From the NCBI RefSeq assembly GCF_013488225.1, contig NZ_CP041241.1:930001-994000 (forward strand): a DNA stretch of 64,000 nt. Direction: 5' to 3'. The translations under genes were made by a program, and so were the position numbers. Positions 15,384-24,198 of the stretch are shown here, piece by piece. Every line of letters begins with the position of its first letter. Positions within the stretch are counted from its first letter, which is position 1. Source of the stretch: Sinorhizobium mexicanum (lineage in GTDB: Bacteria; Pseudomonadota; Alphaproteobacteria; Rhizobiales; Rhizobiaceae). The notes below the pieces were generated by a model that saw nothing but the letters and a program-made list of their open reading frames with translations, did no database searches and had not been told where the DNA came from.

Positions 15384-16811
15384 GTGAGCGTGAGCATCCA
15401 GTCATATCAGGAGAGATTCGTGGAAGCCCTCGGGGCGGACCTGGTTCTCCTCGGGGAAGAGATAGCGCGCTATTGTCGCGACTGGCACGGCGATGTGACC
15501 ACCGGAGCGATCGCGGTCCTTCGTCCGCGCTCCACCGACGACGTCTCGAAGGCGGTGCGCGTCTGCGCCGAACTCGGCGTCGCGATCGTGCCGCAGGGCG
15601 GCAACACTGGCCTCGTGCTGGGAGCTACGCCGGATGCGCCGGAAACCCAGGTCGTGCTCAGCCTCGAGCGCATGAATGCCATCCGCCGGCTTGACGTCGA
15701 CGATTTTTCCGCTGTCGTCGAGGCGGGCGCCATTCTGTCCGAATTCAAGGACAAGGTCGAGCAAGCTGGAATGTTCTTCCCGCTGGCGCTCGGTGCGCAG
15801 GGGTCCTGCCGAATCGGCGGCAATGTCTCCACTAATGCCGGCGGCATCAATGTCTTGCGCTACGGCATGACGCGCGAACTGGTGCTGGGGCTGGAAGTCG
15901 TCCTGCCCGACGGTTCGGTGTTCGACGGGTTGTCGACGCTGCGCAAGGACAATCGCGGCATTGATCTGAAGCAGTTGTTCATCGGCGCTGAAGGTACGCT
16001 CGGGATCATCACGGCAGTCGCGGTGAAACTTACGCCGATGCCGGATCAGGCGGCCACCGCGCTCCTGGGATTGAATGCGCTCGACGACGTGATCGCGCTC
16101 TACCGCCGCGCCCGTCGCGACTGCTGCGACCTTCTGTCGGCCTTCGAGTTCATGCCGCCGCTCGCATTCACACTTGCGCGCGAGGCGATGCCGGACCTTG
16201 CCATGCCGATGTCGGGGGACCACACCGCCTATGCGCTGCTCGAAATCTCGGGCTCGGGGCTGGTCGACGTGTCGGATCTGATGGAACGTTTCCTCGAAGG
16301 TGTCATGGGCGACGGTCTCGTGGTCGACGGCGTGGTCGCCACGTCGAAGGCGCAGGCGCGCAATCTGTGGCTTTTCCGCGAGGGCATGAACGAGGGGCAG
16401 GCGAAGCGCGGTCCGCACTTGCGCACCGATGTCTCTGTTCCGCTTTCGCGGCTCGCCGATTTCGTGCGTGATGCTGAGAAGGCCGTCTACGACGCGCTTC
16501 CGGAATGCGTCTGCGTCTCCTACGGCCACGTCGGCGACGGCAACGTGCACCTGAATGTGCTGCCGCCGGGTGACCTGCCGCGCAGTGAGATCGATACGCG
16601 GATCTACAAGGCCAAGAAGATCATCAACGAAGTGCTCGACCGCTATCACGGCTCGATCAGCGCCGAGCACGGCATCGGTCGCTTGAAGAAGTCCGACTTC
16701 GACACGCGTCTGTCCGAGGTTCGGCGCAAGCTGCTGACCGCGGCGAAGACGGCGATCGATCCGGATCTTCGGATGAATCCCGGTTGCCAATTGAGTTTCG
16801 CGAGGGATTGA
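15384..16811 (+). CDS. FAD-linked D-2-hydroxyacid dehydrogenase (GlcD/D2HGDH-like)
   Basis: 475 residues from the GTG at 15384, which has GGGAGG five bases upstream; a second GTG lies two codons later. The N-terminal FAD-binding PCMH domain shows VPQGGNTGLVLGA, GSCRIGGNVSTNAGGINVLR and GAEGTLGIITAV. The C-terminal oxidase domain shows YGHVGDGNVHLNV (metal-binding His residues) and SAEHGIGRLKKSD. The family oxidises D-2-hydroxy acids such as D-lactate, glycolate or D-2-hydroxyglutarate and passes electrons to the respiratory chain. It leads the plus-strand operon with GntR, a XylX-like dehydratase and a TRAP importer. The substrate here is more likely a sugar-derived hydroxyacid; this is inference. 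Confidence 0.85.
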   Translation: MSVSIQSYQERFVEALGADLVLLGEEIARYCRDWHGDVTTGAIAVLRPRSTDDVSKAVRVCAELGVAIVPQGGNTGLVLGATPDAPETQVVLSLERMNAIRRLDVDDFSAVVEAGAILSEFKDKVEQAGMFFPLALGAQGSCRIGGNVSTNAGGINVLRYGMTRELVLGLEVVLPDGSVFDGLSTLRKDNRGIDLKQLFIGAEGTLGIITAVAVKLTPMPDQAATALLGLNALDDVIALYRRARRDCCDLLSAFEFMPPLAFTLAREAMPDLAMPMSGDHTAYALLEISGSGLVDVSDLMERFLEGVMGDGLVVDGVVATSKAQARNLWLFREGMNEGQAKRGPHLRTDVSVPLSRLADFVRDAEKAVYDALPECVCVSYGHVGDGNVHLNVLPPGDLPRSEIDTRIYKAKKIINEVLDRYHGSISAEHGIGRLKKSDFDTRLSEVRRKLLTAAKTAIDPDLRMNPGCQLSFARD

Positions 16812-16854
16812 GAGACAAACCCCACGTGACGCGGAGGAGGCGGGCGTAAAGACG

Positions 16855-17562
16855 ATGGAATTCGGACATATCAGGCGAAGCGAGCATCTGCCGGCACGCA
16901 TTGCGGCTCAGATTGCGCGCGACATCACCGAAGGCCGGATGCGCCCCGGCGAAAAGCTGCCGACCGAACACTTTCTGGCCAAGGCACTGGGCGTGAGCCG
17001 GTCCGTGGTGCGCGAGGCGATTGCCCAGTTGCGCAACGAAGGACTGGTCGAGACGCGCCAGGGTGTCGGCGCCTTCGTCACCGAGCCCCACGCACGGCCG
17101 ATCCGCATCGAGCAGGATGATCTGGCCAACCGCCAAAGTTTCCGCGACCTTTTTCAGTTGCGGGTGCCGCTGGAGATCGAGGCTGCGGGCCTGGCCGCGC
17201 TGCACCATACGGCCGACGATCTCGCGCGTATCGACGATGCGCTAACCAGTATGAGCGGCGCGGAAAAGTGGACGGCGGAAGGCATCGTCGCCGACCTTGC
17301 GTTTCATCGCGCGGTCGCGGCCGCCACTGGAAACGAGTACTTCTCGGTCTTCCTTGGCTTCATCGCGGAGCGGATCAGTCTGGCGATCGACGCAGCGCGG
17401 GCGGTCGCAGTTCTTGAGGAGATCGTCGAGGTGACGATCGAGGAGCATATCGTCGTGCGCGATGCCATTGCCAGCCGGGATCCGAAGCGGGCGAGGGAGG
17501 CAATGAGGATGCATATACTGGGGGCGGCGAGGCGACTCGACCTGACGCTTGAGGCCTATTAA
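16855..17562 (+). CDS. GntR-family regulator (FadR/FCD subfamily)
   Basis: 235 residues. The winged HTH at the N-terminus reads LPTEHFLAKALGVSRSVVRE then LVETRQGVGAFV. The C-terminal FCD domain carries metal and ligand-binding residues in DLAFHRAVAAATGN and a later EEHIVVRDAI. It is a ligand-responsive repressor, expected to sense a sugar acid or its keto product. It lies between the FAD-linked dehydrogenase and the XylX-like gene, 43 bases after the former. Similar palindromic sequences precede the divergent operons (15271-15291) and the XylX-like gene (17699-17714), which suggests it controls both arms. Confidence 0.9.
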   Translation: MEFGHIRRSEHLPARIAAQIARDITEGRMRPGEKLPTEHFLAKALGVSRSVVREAIAQLRNEGLVETRQGVGAFVTEPHARPIRIEQDDLANRQSFRDLFQLRVPLEIEAAGLAALHHTADDLARIDDALTSMSGAEKWTAEGIVADLAFHRAVAAATGNEYFSVFLGFIAERISLAIDAARAVAVLEEIVEVTIEEHIVVRDAIASRDPKRAREAMRMHILGAARRLDLTLEAY

Positions 17563-17698
17563 GGACGCATTTTATCAATATCGAGCCCCGAACGGTCGAG
17601 AGTCTTCGGTGGTGAGAATCTCAATCGTGGTGGCTTTCTGAACAAGCCGTCATTTGGACGCTGGACAGTGCGACGGAGTCCGATTAAAACGATTGAGC

Positions 17699-17714
17699 GA
17701 TGTTGTCAGACATC
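17699..17714. promoter_or_regulatory. Second putative GntR operator before the XylX-like gene
   Basis: GATGT (17699-17703) and ACATC (17710-17714) flank TGTCAG. The core GTTGTCAGACATCC matches the 15.28-kb site at 11 of 14 positions. It lies 59 bases before the next gene. Confidence 0.4.
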
Positions 17715-17772
17715 CAGACAATAAGGCAAGGCAGCGGGAGGTCGCTGCCTGGGAGACATTCGAAAAGGGAGG

Positions 17773-18939
17773 ATGGACTTGGTTTCCAGGCATTCACTAT
17801 CCGCGGCCGCAATCTTGCCGGAAGACGCAGCGCAGGCCGTTCTGGTCGGGCGTGTGTGGTCGAAGGCCGTCGATGGCCCTTGCCCGGTGCTGCTGCGCGA
17901 GGGGCGCTTGCTTGACCTGACAACGATCGCCGCCACCGTTTCCTTCCTGTTCGAGCAGGATGGGCTGGTCGGCAGGCTGAAATCCGCGACCGGTCTTGCC
18001 GATCTAGGCTCTCTTGATGATTTCCTCTCCGGCAAGGCGGGCGAGCTTCTGGCGCCGATCGACCTTCAGTCGATCAAGGCGGCCGGCGTCACCTTCGCCG
18101 ACAGCATGCTCGAGCGCGTGATCGAGGAGCAGGCCAAGGGCGATTCCTCCCGGGCACTCGAAATCCGCGAACGGCTGGCGCCGGTGCTCGGCGACAGCTT
18201 GCGCGGTCTCGTCGCCGGTTCGGAGCAGGCGGCGAAGGTCAAGGCGCTGCTGCAGGACATGAACCTCTGGTCGCAGTATCTCGAAGTCGGAATCGGCCCC
18301 GACGCCGAAATCTTTACGAAGTCGCAGCCCATGTCGTCAGTCGGCTGTGGCGACACGGTCGGAATTCATCCGATCTCGCAGTGGAATAATCCCGAGCCCG
18401 AAGTCGTGCTCGCAGTCCGTTCTGACGGCACGATCCTCGGCGCGACGCTCGGCAACGACGTGAACCTTCGTGATGTCGAAGGCCGTTCTGCCCTGCTGCT
18501 CGGCAAGGCGAAGGACAACAATGCGTCCTGCGCGATCGGCCCGTTCATTCGCCTGTTCGACGAGAGCTTCACCATCGACGACCTGCGCAAGGTTCGCGTC
18601 TCGCTGCTGGTCAAGGGCGAGGACGGTTTCGAGATGGCCGGCGAAAGCCCGATGGAAGCGATCAGCCGCAGCCCGGAAAACCTGGTGTCGCAACTGCGCA
18701 ATCGCAATCACCAGTATCCGGACGGAGCGGTGCTCTTCCTCGGCACGATGTTCGCGCCGGTCAAGGATCGCCGTGGCGCCGGACAGGGCTTCACGCACGA
18801 ACTGGGCGATCGGGTGGAAATATCGACGCCGAAGCTTGGGCGTCTGGTGAACTGGGTTGATCGCTGCGATGCCTGCCCGGAATGGACCTTCGGGGTCGGC
18901 GCCCTCATTCGAAATCTTGCCAAGCGCGGCCTCTTGTAA
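17773..18939 (+). CDS. xylX: 2-keto-3-deoxy-pentonate dehydratase (FAH family, XylX-like)
   Basis: 388 residues from the ATG at 17773. That ATG directly abuts AGGGAGG, so the in-frame TTG at 17779, six bases beyond the site, may be the true start. The protein follows the XylX pattern of the Weimberg pathway: AAGVTFADSMLERVIEEQA, LWSQYLEVGIGPDAEIFTK, WNNPEPEVVL (metal-binding Glu), and GNDVNLRDVEGRSALLLGKA. XylX converts 2-keto-3-deoxy-D-xylonate to alpha-ketoglutarate semialdehyde. With xylD on the divergent operon this gives two successive steps. The last enzyme, alpha-ketoglutarate semialdehyde dehydrogenase, is not in the window. A TRAP importer follows on the same strand. Confidence 0.8.
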   Translation: MDLVSRHSLSAAAILPEDAAQAVLVGRVWSKAVDGPCPVLLREGRLLDLTTIAATVSFLFEQDGLVGRLKSATGLADLGSLDDFLSGKAGELLAPIDLQSIKAAGVTFADSMLERVIEEQAKGDSSRALEIRERLAPVLGDSLRGLVAGSEQAAKVKALLQDMNLWSQYLEVGIGPDAEIFTKSQPMSSVGCGDTVGIHPISQWNNPEPEVVLAVRSDGTILGATLGNDVNLRDVEGRSALLLGKAKDNNASCAIGPFIRLFDESFTIDDLRKVRVSLLVKGEDGFEMAGESPMEAISRSPENLVSQLRNRNHQYPDGAVLFLGTMFAPVKDRRGAGQGFTHELGDRVEISTPKLGRLVNWVDRCDACPEWTFGVGALIRNLAKRGLL

Positions 18940-18959
18940 AGCAACCGGGAGAGGAACGA

Positions 18960-19493
18960 GTGCAAAAGGCAATTGATCTATTCTACAGGGTTCTCGAAAT
19001 CCTGCTGATCGTCCTCATGTCAGGAATGGCGATCATGGTTTTCGTGAACGTCGTCATGCGTTACGCGATGAATTCCGGCCTTACGGTGTCGGACGAGCTG
19101 GCGCGTTATTTCTTCGTCTGGGTAACCTTCATAGGCGCCGTCGTGACGTTCCGCGAACACGGGCACCTGGGCGTTGAAACGCTGGTCGCGGTTCTCGGCC
19201 GCAAGGGCCGCATCGTCTGCATGATCCTGAGCAACCTGGTGATCATCGGCTGTTCGGCGATCTTCTTCTGGGGCACCTGGAAGCAGTTGCCGATCAACTG
19301 GAGCATGAAGGCGCCTGTGACCGGCCTGTCGATGGGCTTCGTCTACGGCATCGGCTTCTTTAGCGGCGCCGGCTGCGTGATCATAGCGCTTGAACGTCTT
19401 GTTCGTCTCCTCACCGGTCGCGTGACCCAGGAAGAAATTGAGGCTTTCGCTGGCGAAAACCTCACTCTCGAACAGATGGCGGAGCGTAGCTGA
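18960..19493 (+). CDS. dctQ: TRAP transporter small membrane subunit (DctQ)
   Basis: 177 residues from the GTG at 18960, preceded by GGGAGAGG. It has four hydrophobic spans, including ILLIVLMSGMAIMVFVNVVM, and the family motif SDELARYFFVWVTFIGAV. DctQ bridges the large permease and the binding protein in tripartite, ion-driven C4-dicarboxylate-type transport. Its gene begins 20 bases after the XylX-like stop, and its stop overlaps the next ATG. The substrate is probably a sugar acid, judged from the operon. Confidence 0.85.
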   Translation: MQKAIDLFYRVLEILLIVLMSGMAIMVFVNVVMRYAMNSGLTVSDELARYFFVWVTFIGAVVTFREHGHLGVETLVAVLGRKGRIVCMILSNLVIIGCSAIFFWGTWKQLPINWSMKAPVTGLSMGFVYGIGFFSGAGCVIIALERLVRLLTGRVTQEEIEAFAGENLTLEQMAERS

Positions 19494-20770
19494 TGACCCT
19501 TTTCGTTTTTGTTGGTTCCCTGCTCGGAGCCATGGCGATCGGGGTGCCGGTTGCATTTTCGCTAATGTTCTGCGGCGTCGTGCTCATGTGGTACATGGGG
19601 ATGTTCAACACCCAGATCATCGCCCAGAACATGATCGCCGGGGCTGACACCTTCACCCTGCTCGCGATTCCCTTCTTCATTCTGGCGGGCGAACTGATGA
19701 ACGCCGGTGGCCTGTCGCGCCGCATCATCGATTTCGCCATCGCCTGCGTTGGCCACATTCGTGGCGGTCTCGGCATCGTGGCGATCGTCGCCGCGCTGAT
19801 CATGGCCAGCATTTCCGGCTCCGCGGCCGCGGACACCGCCGCGCTCGCCGCCATCCTCATTCCGATGATGGCCAAGGCGGGCTACAATGTCCCGCGTTCC
19901 GCCGGCCTCATCGCCGCCGGCGGCATCATTGCCCCGGTCATTCCGCCGTCCATGGCTTTCATCGTCTTCGGCGTCGCCGCCAACGTTTCGATCACGCAAC
20001 TCTTCATGGCGGGCATCGTTCCCGGCCTCATGATGGGCTTTGCGTTGATCGCCACCTGGCTGATCGTGGTGCGCAAGGACAAGGTCGAGGCGCTTCCGCG
20101 CGCTTCGATGAAGGAACGCCTCCATGTGACCGGCCGGGCACTCTGGGCGCTCGGCATGCCGGTCATCATTCTCGGCGGCATCAAGGCGGGCATGGTCACC
20201 CCCACGGAAGCGGCCGTGATCGCCGCGGCCTACGCGCTCTTCGTCGGCCTGTTCATCTACCGTGAGCTGACGTGGAAAGAGCTTCCGCGCGTGATCCTGC
20301 AGGCAGCGAAGACGACGTCCGTGATCATGTTCCTGGTGTGCGCCGCGCTGGTTTCCGCCTGGTTGATCACCGCCGCGAACATTCCGGGCGAGATCACCGG
20401 CTTGATCGAACCGCTGATCGACCGTCCGATCCTGCTAATGTTCGTAATCATGATCCTGGTGCTGATCGTCGGCACCGCTCTGGACCTGACGCCGACAATC
20501 CTAATCCTGACGCCGGTACTCATGCCGATCATCAAGCAGGCGGGCATCGACCCGGTCTACTTCGGCGTCTTGTTCATCATGAACAACTGCATTGGTCTTC
20601 TGACCCCGCCGGTCGGCGTCGTTCTCAATGTCGTCAGCGGCGTCGGCCGTATCCCGCTCGGAAAGGTCACGGTGGGTGTGTGGCCGTTCCTCGCGGCGCA
20701 GGCGATTGTACTCTTTCTCCTGGTCCTGTTCCCGGACCTGGTCATCGTACCGGCGCGCTGGCTGCATTGA
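19493..20770 (+). CDS. dctM: TRAP transporter large permease subunit (DctM)
   Basis: 425 residues, hydrophobic throughout with about a dozen spans. Conserved DctM motifs include IPFFILAGELMNAGGLSRR, ASISGSAAADTAALAAILIP, GGIIAPVIPPSMAFIVFG and the C-terminal TPPVGVVLNVVSG. It is the sodium-coupled transport channel. The start ATG overlaps the DctQ stop (TGATG), so the two subunits are translationally coupled. The order dctQ-dctM-dctP differs from the common P-Q-M order. Confidence 0.95.
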   Translation: MTLFVFVGSLLGAMAIGVPVAFSLMFCGVVLMWYMGMFNTQIIAQNMIAGADTFTLLAIPFFILAGELMNAGGLSRRIIDFAIACVGHIRGGLGIVAIVAALIMASISGSAAADTAALAAILIPMMAKAGYNVPRSAGLIAAGGIIAPVIPPSMAFIVFGVAANVSITQLFMAGIVPGLMMGFALIATWLIVVRKDKVEALPRASMKERLHVTGRALWALGMPVIILGGIKAGMVTPTEAAVIAAAYALFVGLFIYRELTWKELPRVILQAAKTTSVIMFLVCAALVSAWLITAANIPGEITGLIEPLIDRPILLMFVIMILVLIVGTALDLTPTILILTPVLMPIIKQAGIDPVYFGVLFIMNNCIGLLTPPVGVVLNVVSGVGRIPLGKVTVGVWPFLAAQAIVLFLLVLFPDLVIVPARWLH

Positions 20771-20819
20771 CAGCCGGAACGTCCAACCTTCTCACTCAGC
20801 AATCCATTGGGAGGAAAAT

Positions 20820-21824
20820 ATGAGAAAACTTCTACTCGCCACGACTGCCATCGCTTTCGCCTGCACGGCTTCGGCTCCGGCATTCGCGGAATTCAATGAC
20901 CGCAACATCCGTGTTTCCAACGGCATCAACGCCGATCATCCGGTCGGCAACGGCATCGAAGCCATGCAGAAGTGCCTGGACGAAAAGTCCGGCGGCAAGC
21001 TCAAGCTGACCGCTTTCTGGGGCGGCGCGCTCGGCGGCGACCTGCAGGCAACCCAGGCGCTCCGTTCGGGCGTTCAGGAAGCTGTCGTGACCTCGTCGTC
21101 GCCGCTCGTCGGCATCGAGCCGGCCCTCGGCGTCTTCGACCTGCCGTTCCTCTTCGCCAATGCCGAGGAAGCCTACAAGGTTCTCGACGGCAAGTTCGGC
21201 AAGATGATGGACGAGAAGCTGGCAGCCGTCGGCCTCGTCAACCTTGCTTATTGGGAAAACGGCTTCCGTAACCTGTCGAACTCCGTTCGTCCGGTCACCA
21301 AGTGGGAAGACTTCGAGGGTCTGAAGGTTCGCGTCATGCAGAACAACATCTTCCTCGACACCTTCCAGAACCTTGGTGCGAACGCCACGCCGATGGCCTT
21401 CGGCGAAGTGTTCTCGGCTCTCGAAACCAAAACGATCGACGCCCAGGAAAACCCCTATGTGACGATCGACACCTCGAAGTTCTTCGAAGTGCAGAAGTAC
21501 ATCACCGAGACCAACCACGCCTACACGCCGTTCCTCTTCCTGTTCTCGAAGGCCATCTTCGACACCTACACCCCGGAAGAGCAGGCGGCCCTTCGTGAAT
21601 GCGCGGTCGTCGGCCGCGACGTCGAGCGTCAGGTCATCGCCGACCTGAACAAGAAGTCGCTGGAGAAGATCAAGGCTGCCGGCCTCGAAGTGAACGTCCT
21701 GTCTCCGGAAGAACAGGCCCGCATCCGCGAGAAGTCGATGGTTGTCTACCAGAAGCACATGGACGAGATCGGTGCTGATGTGGTGGACGCAGTCCTTGCC
21801 GAACTCACCGAGATCCGCAAGTAG
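20820..21824 (+). CDS. dctP: TRAP transporter substrate-binding protein (DctP family)
   Basis: 334 residues from the ATG at 20820, after GGGAGGAAAAT. Signal peptide LLLATTAIAFACTASAPAFA is cleaved before EFNDRN, giving a periplasmic protein. Family features include FWGGALGGDLQATQALRSG and the WEDFEGLKVRVMQ region holding the arginine that binds a carboxylate, followed by GANATPMAFGEVFSALE. It captures an organic acid for DctQM. Given xylD, xylX and denD nearby, a pentonate or tetronate is a reasonable guess. It is last in the operon and is followed by a RIME-like repeat and a terminator. Confidence 0.9.
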   Translation: MRKLLLATTAIAFACTASAPAFAEFNDRNIRVSNGINADHPVGNGIEAMQKCLDEKSGGKLKLTAFWGGALGGDLQATQALRSGVQEAVVTSSSPLVGIEPALGVFDLPFLFANAEEAYKVLDGKFGKMMDEKLAAVGLVNLAYWENGFRNLSNSVRPVTKWEDFEGLKVRVMQNNIFLDTFQNLGANATPMAFGEVFSALETKTIDAQENPYVTIDTSKFFEVQKYITETNHAYTPFLFLFSKAIFDTYTPEEQAALRECAVVGRDVERQVIADLNKKSLEKIKAAGLEVNVLSPEEQARIREKSMVVYQKHMDEIGADVVDAVLAELTEIRK

Positions 21825-21833
21825 TCTCCCTAC

Positions 21834-21937
21834 TGCATGGCTCCTTAAATCGTAGCCGATTTAAGATTTGAAACATGCGGCAATTCAAAGTGCTACAGCG
21901 TCCTTGGCGCGTCTGATAAGACGCGCGGCGCTGTAGC
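21834..21937 (+). repeat. RIME-like rhizobial palindromic repeat, copy 1
   Basis: A ~104-bp element made of two palindromic modules. The first is TTAAATCG-TAGC-CGATTTAA (21845-21864) bounded by imperfect GCATG/CATGC ends. The second has GCTACAGCG (21892-21900) pairing with CGCTGTAGC (21929-21937) and an inner CGCGTCT-GATA-AGACGCG (21908-21925). This layout matches Rhizobium-specific intergenic mosaic elements. It lies in the 3' untranslated region of dctP. Confidence 0.75.
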
Positions 21938-21965
21938 GGCGGTCTTCGGCACCGCGCCAAATAGA

Positions 21966-22003
21966 GAAGCCCGCAGCGGAGACCGCTGCGGGCTTCTTTC
22001 TTA
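21966..22003 (+). terminator. Rho-independent terminator of the TRAP operon
   Basis: GAAGCCCGCAGCGG (21966-21979) pairs perfectly with CCGCTGCGGGCTTC (21983-21996) across AGA and is followed by TTTCTTA. The gene beyond it is convergent, so it may work in both directions. Confidence 0.85.
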
Positions 22004-22144
22004 TGTTGTATCTCCCGAAGAGGCCGGCGCCGGCTTTGGCATACCTATCGCGTCGTTCAGCCTGAACAGCATCTTCCGAGCAGCGGAGCGCTGGCGAAGG
22101 CGGCGAGCAAGAGCTGCCGCCGACGCTCCACTGGCTTGCCGTCG

Positions 22145-23347
22145 TCAGATGCTCGAGGCGTCGGACATGCGGCGGCTGACCGTGAACGTCTTCTCGATCT
22201 CGGGATGAAGCTCCATGCCAAGCCCCGGACCCGGGGGAACCGTGATCATTCCGTTCTTCACCTCCGGCAGTGCGGTGACCAGATCGCGATACCAGGTGTT
22301 GTAGAAGGCGCGCACGCTTTCCTGGACCAGCGCATTGGGTGCATTGAGCGACAGATGGGTCGAGGCGCAGAGCACCACCGGGCCGGTGCAGTCATGCGGA
22401 GCGACGGGCAGGTGCCAGGCTTCGGCCATCGACGCGATCTTGCGGGCTTCCGAGAGCCCGCCGCACCACGATATGTCGAGCATGACGATGCCGGCCGCGC
22501 CGGTCTCGAGGTAGTCGCGGAAACCCCACCGGGTGGCGAGCGTTTCGGACGCCGAGATCGGGGCCGGGGAGACCTCGGCATAGCGCTTCAGGCTCGAAAG
22601 GCTATCCATCTTGATCGGATCTTCATGCCAGAAGGTGTTGAAGGGAGCGAGCGCCTTGGCGATCTGCATGGCCGGCAGCAACTGCCACATGGAGTGGAAT
22701 TCGACCATGATGTCCATCTTGTCGCCAACGGCCGCGCGGATCTTTTCGAACGGAACGAGCGCCTGCTTGAGGTCGGGGACCGAGATGTACTGGCCGCGCG
22801 TCTTTTCGGCGGCCGCGTCGAACGGCCAGATCTTCATGGCTGTGATGCCATCTTCGAGCAGCGACAACGCCAGTTCGTCCGCGCGGTGCAGAAAACCGTT
22901 CAGGTCGTCATAGTCCTTGCCGGTCGAAAGACCGTAGTTGGAGGTCGTCTGACCGGTCGCCTTCTTGATGTATTCGGTGCCGGCGCAGGTGTTGTAGGTG
23001 CGGATCTCGCGGCGCGTGAAGCCGCCGAGAAGCTGGGCGATCGGCTGCCCGGTTACCTTTCCGAAAATGTCCCAGAGCGCGATGTCGAAGGCGGAGTTGC
23101 CGCGTACTTCGGCGCCGGAGGAGCGGAAACCGATATAGCCGACGAGGTCGGCCGCGAGGCGGTCGATCTCCAGCGGATCACGGCCGATCACGCGGGGCGC
23201 GATGTATTCGTGGACGTAGGCTTCGACGGTCTCCGCGCCAAAGAAGGTTTCCCCGAGGCCGGTTATGCCTTCGTCGGTGTGCATGAGCAGCCAGAGGAGA
23301 TTGGCGCGCTCGGCGACGCGCACGGTTTCGAGACCTGTGATTTTCAT
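22145..23347 (-). CDS. Enolase-superfamily sugar-acid dehydratase (MR/MLE family)
   Basis: 400 residues, with GGAGTTCAC before the ATG. It has the N-terminal capping domain and a C-terminal barrel of the mandelate racemase/muconate lactonizing family. Likely metal ligands are in IMVEFH, WHEDPIK and SASETLA. A catalytic base is suggested by VAPHDCTGP, and the KIWPFDAAAEKTRG loop supplies barrel-strand residues. Such proteins usually dehydrate aldonic or aldaric acids. I cannot name the substrate from sequence. It forms an operon with the GntR gene upstream (20-base gap) and is convergent with the TRAP operon. Confidence 0.85.
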   Translation of the reverse strand: MKITGLETVRVAERANLLWLLMHTDEGITGLGETFFGAETVEAYVHEYIAPRVIGRDPLEIDRLAADLVGYIGFRSSGAEVRGNSAFDIALWDIFGKVTGQPIAQLLGGFTRREIRTYNTCAGTEYIKKATGQTTSNYGLSTGKDYDDLNGFLHRADELALSLLEDGITAMKIWPFDAAAEKTRGQYISVPDLKQALVPFEKIRAAVGDKMDIMVEFHSMWQLLPAMQIAKALAPFNTFWHEDPIKMDSLSSLKRYAEVSPAPISASETLATRWGFRDYLETGAAGIVMLDISWCGGLSEARKIASMAEAWHLPVAPHDCTGPVVLCASTHLSLNAPNALVQESVRAFYNTWYRDLVTALPEVKNGMITVPPGPGLGMELHPEIEKTFTVSRRMSDASSI

Positions 23348-23367
23348 GTGAACTCCACTTTGTTGGT

Positions 23368-24084
23368 TCAGGTCAGGCCGGCACGGGCGAGAGCCCTGAG
23401 GCTCTGGTCGAAATGCCGGTCCATGAGGGTCGAGGCCGCCTCAGGATCGCCGGCGGCGATCGCCTCGGCGAGGTCGAGGTGCAGCCGGTTCATGGCTTCG
23501 CGTTCGTCGTCGGTCGCGCGGGCCTTCCAGCCGATCGGCCAGCTCTCGACGATCACGCCCTGAAAGGCGCCGATCATGAGGGCGAAGACGGGGTTCTTCG
23601 AGGCGCGCGCGATCACCAGATGAAATGCGAGGTCGTTTTCCATGACGACGGCCGGTTGGTCGAGGCGGTTCTGCATGGCGCGAGCAAGTCCGAGGATCTC
23701 GTCCGCCTCCTTATCGGTGCGCAGCAGGGCAGCGAGCGCGGCTGTCCGTCCCTCGATTGTGCGGCGCGCGTCATAGATCTGGCGGGTATCGATCTGGTCG
23801 GTGAACAGGCCGTGCCGGAAGGTCATGGCGATGGAACTGTCGTCGAGTTCGGCGACAGTGGGCCGCTTGCCGGCGCCGAGATCGATCAGTCGCATCGCGG
23901 CGAGCGAACGCAGAGCCTCGCGAACCACGGTGCGGGAAACGTTGAGGCTCTCCGTCAGGGCCGCCTCGGAGGGCAGGCGGTCCCCCGGCCTCAGCTGACT
24001 TTCGCGGATGAAGGCGGATATCTGCGAGACCGCGCCCGCGACGAGGTCGCCGGAAGACGGAGTAGTCGGTAACGTCTCGCTCAT
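23368..24084 (-). CDS. GntR-family regulator (FadR/FCD subfamily)
   Basis: 238 residues. The N-terminal winged HTH reads LPSEAALTESLNVSRTVVRE then LIDLGAGKRPTVAEL. An FCD ligand domain follows, with DLAFHLVIARASKNPVF. It probably represses its own operon with the adjacent enolase-superfamily dehydratase in the absence of a sugar acid. A composite palindrome 15 bases upstream of the start may be its operator. It is distinct in sequence from the GntR at 16.9 kb. Confidence 0.9.
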   Translation of the reverse strand: MSETLPTTPSSGDLVAGAVSQISAFIRESQLRPGDRLPSEAALTESLNVSRTVVREALRSLAAMRLIDLGAGKRPTVAELDDSSIAMTFRHGLFTDQIDTRQIYDARRTIEGRTAALAALLRTDKEADEILGLARAMQNRLDQPAVVMENDLAFHLVIARASKNPVFALMIGAFQGVIVESWPIGWKARATDDEREAMNRLHLDLAEAIAAGDPEAASTLMDRHFDQSLRALARAGLT

Positions 24085-24098
24085 TCTCTATCCTATGA

Positions 24099-24133
24099 CT
24101 TTTGGAAACCTGTATTATAAGTTTGCGCAAAAG
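24099..24133. promoter_or_regulatory. Composite palindrome upstream of the GntR-dehydratase operon
   Basis: CTTTTG (24099-24104) and CAAAAG (24128-24133) enclose AAAC (24106-24109) and GTTT (24121-24124). The centre is AT-rich (TATTATAA). It lies just before the GntR start and could be its autoregulatory site. Confidence 0.35.
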
Positions 24134-24198
24134 CCAATAGCAATGGGATAGGGGCTGGGGCGGCGACGCGCCACCCCTTCCGTCAAATCTCATCTCGA

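Noticed and set aside
15402..16901. Minus-strand open frame of 499 codons opposite the FAD-linked dehydrogenase
   Set aside because: It is the shadow of an intact enzyme and has Arg/Asp-rich nonsense composition.
22136..23563. Plus-strand open frame of 475 codons opposite the first enolase-superfamily gene
   Set aside because: It has no domain features and spans two minus-strand genes.
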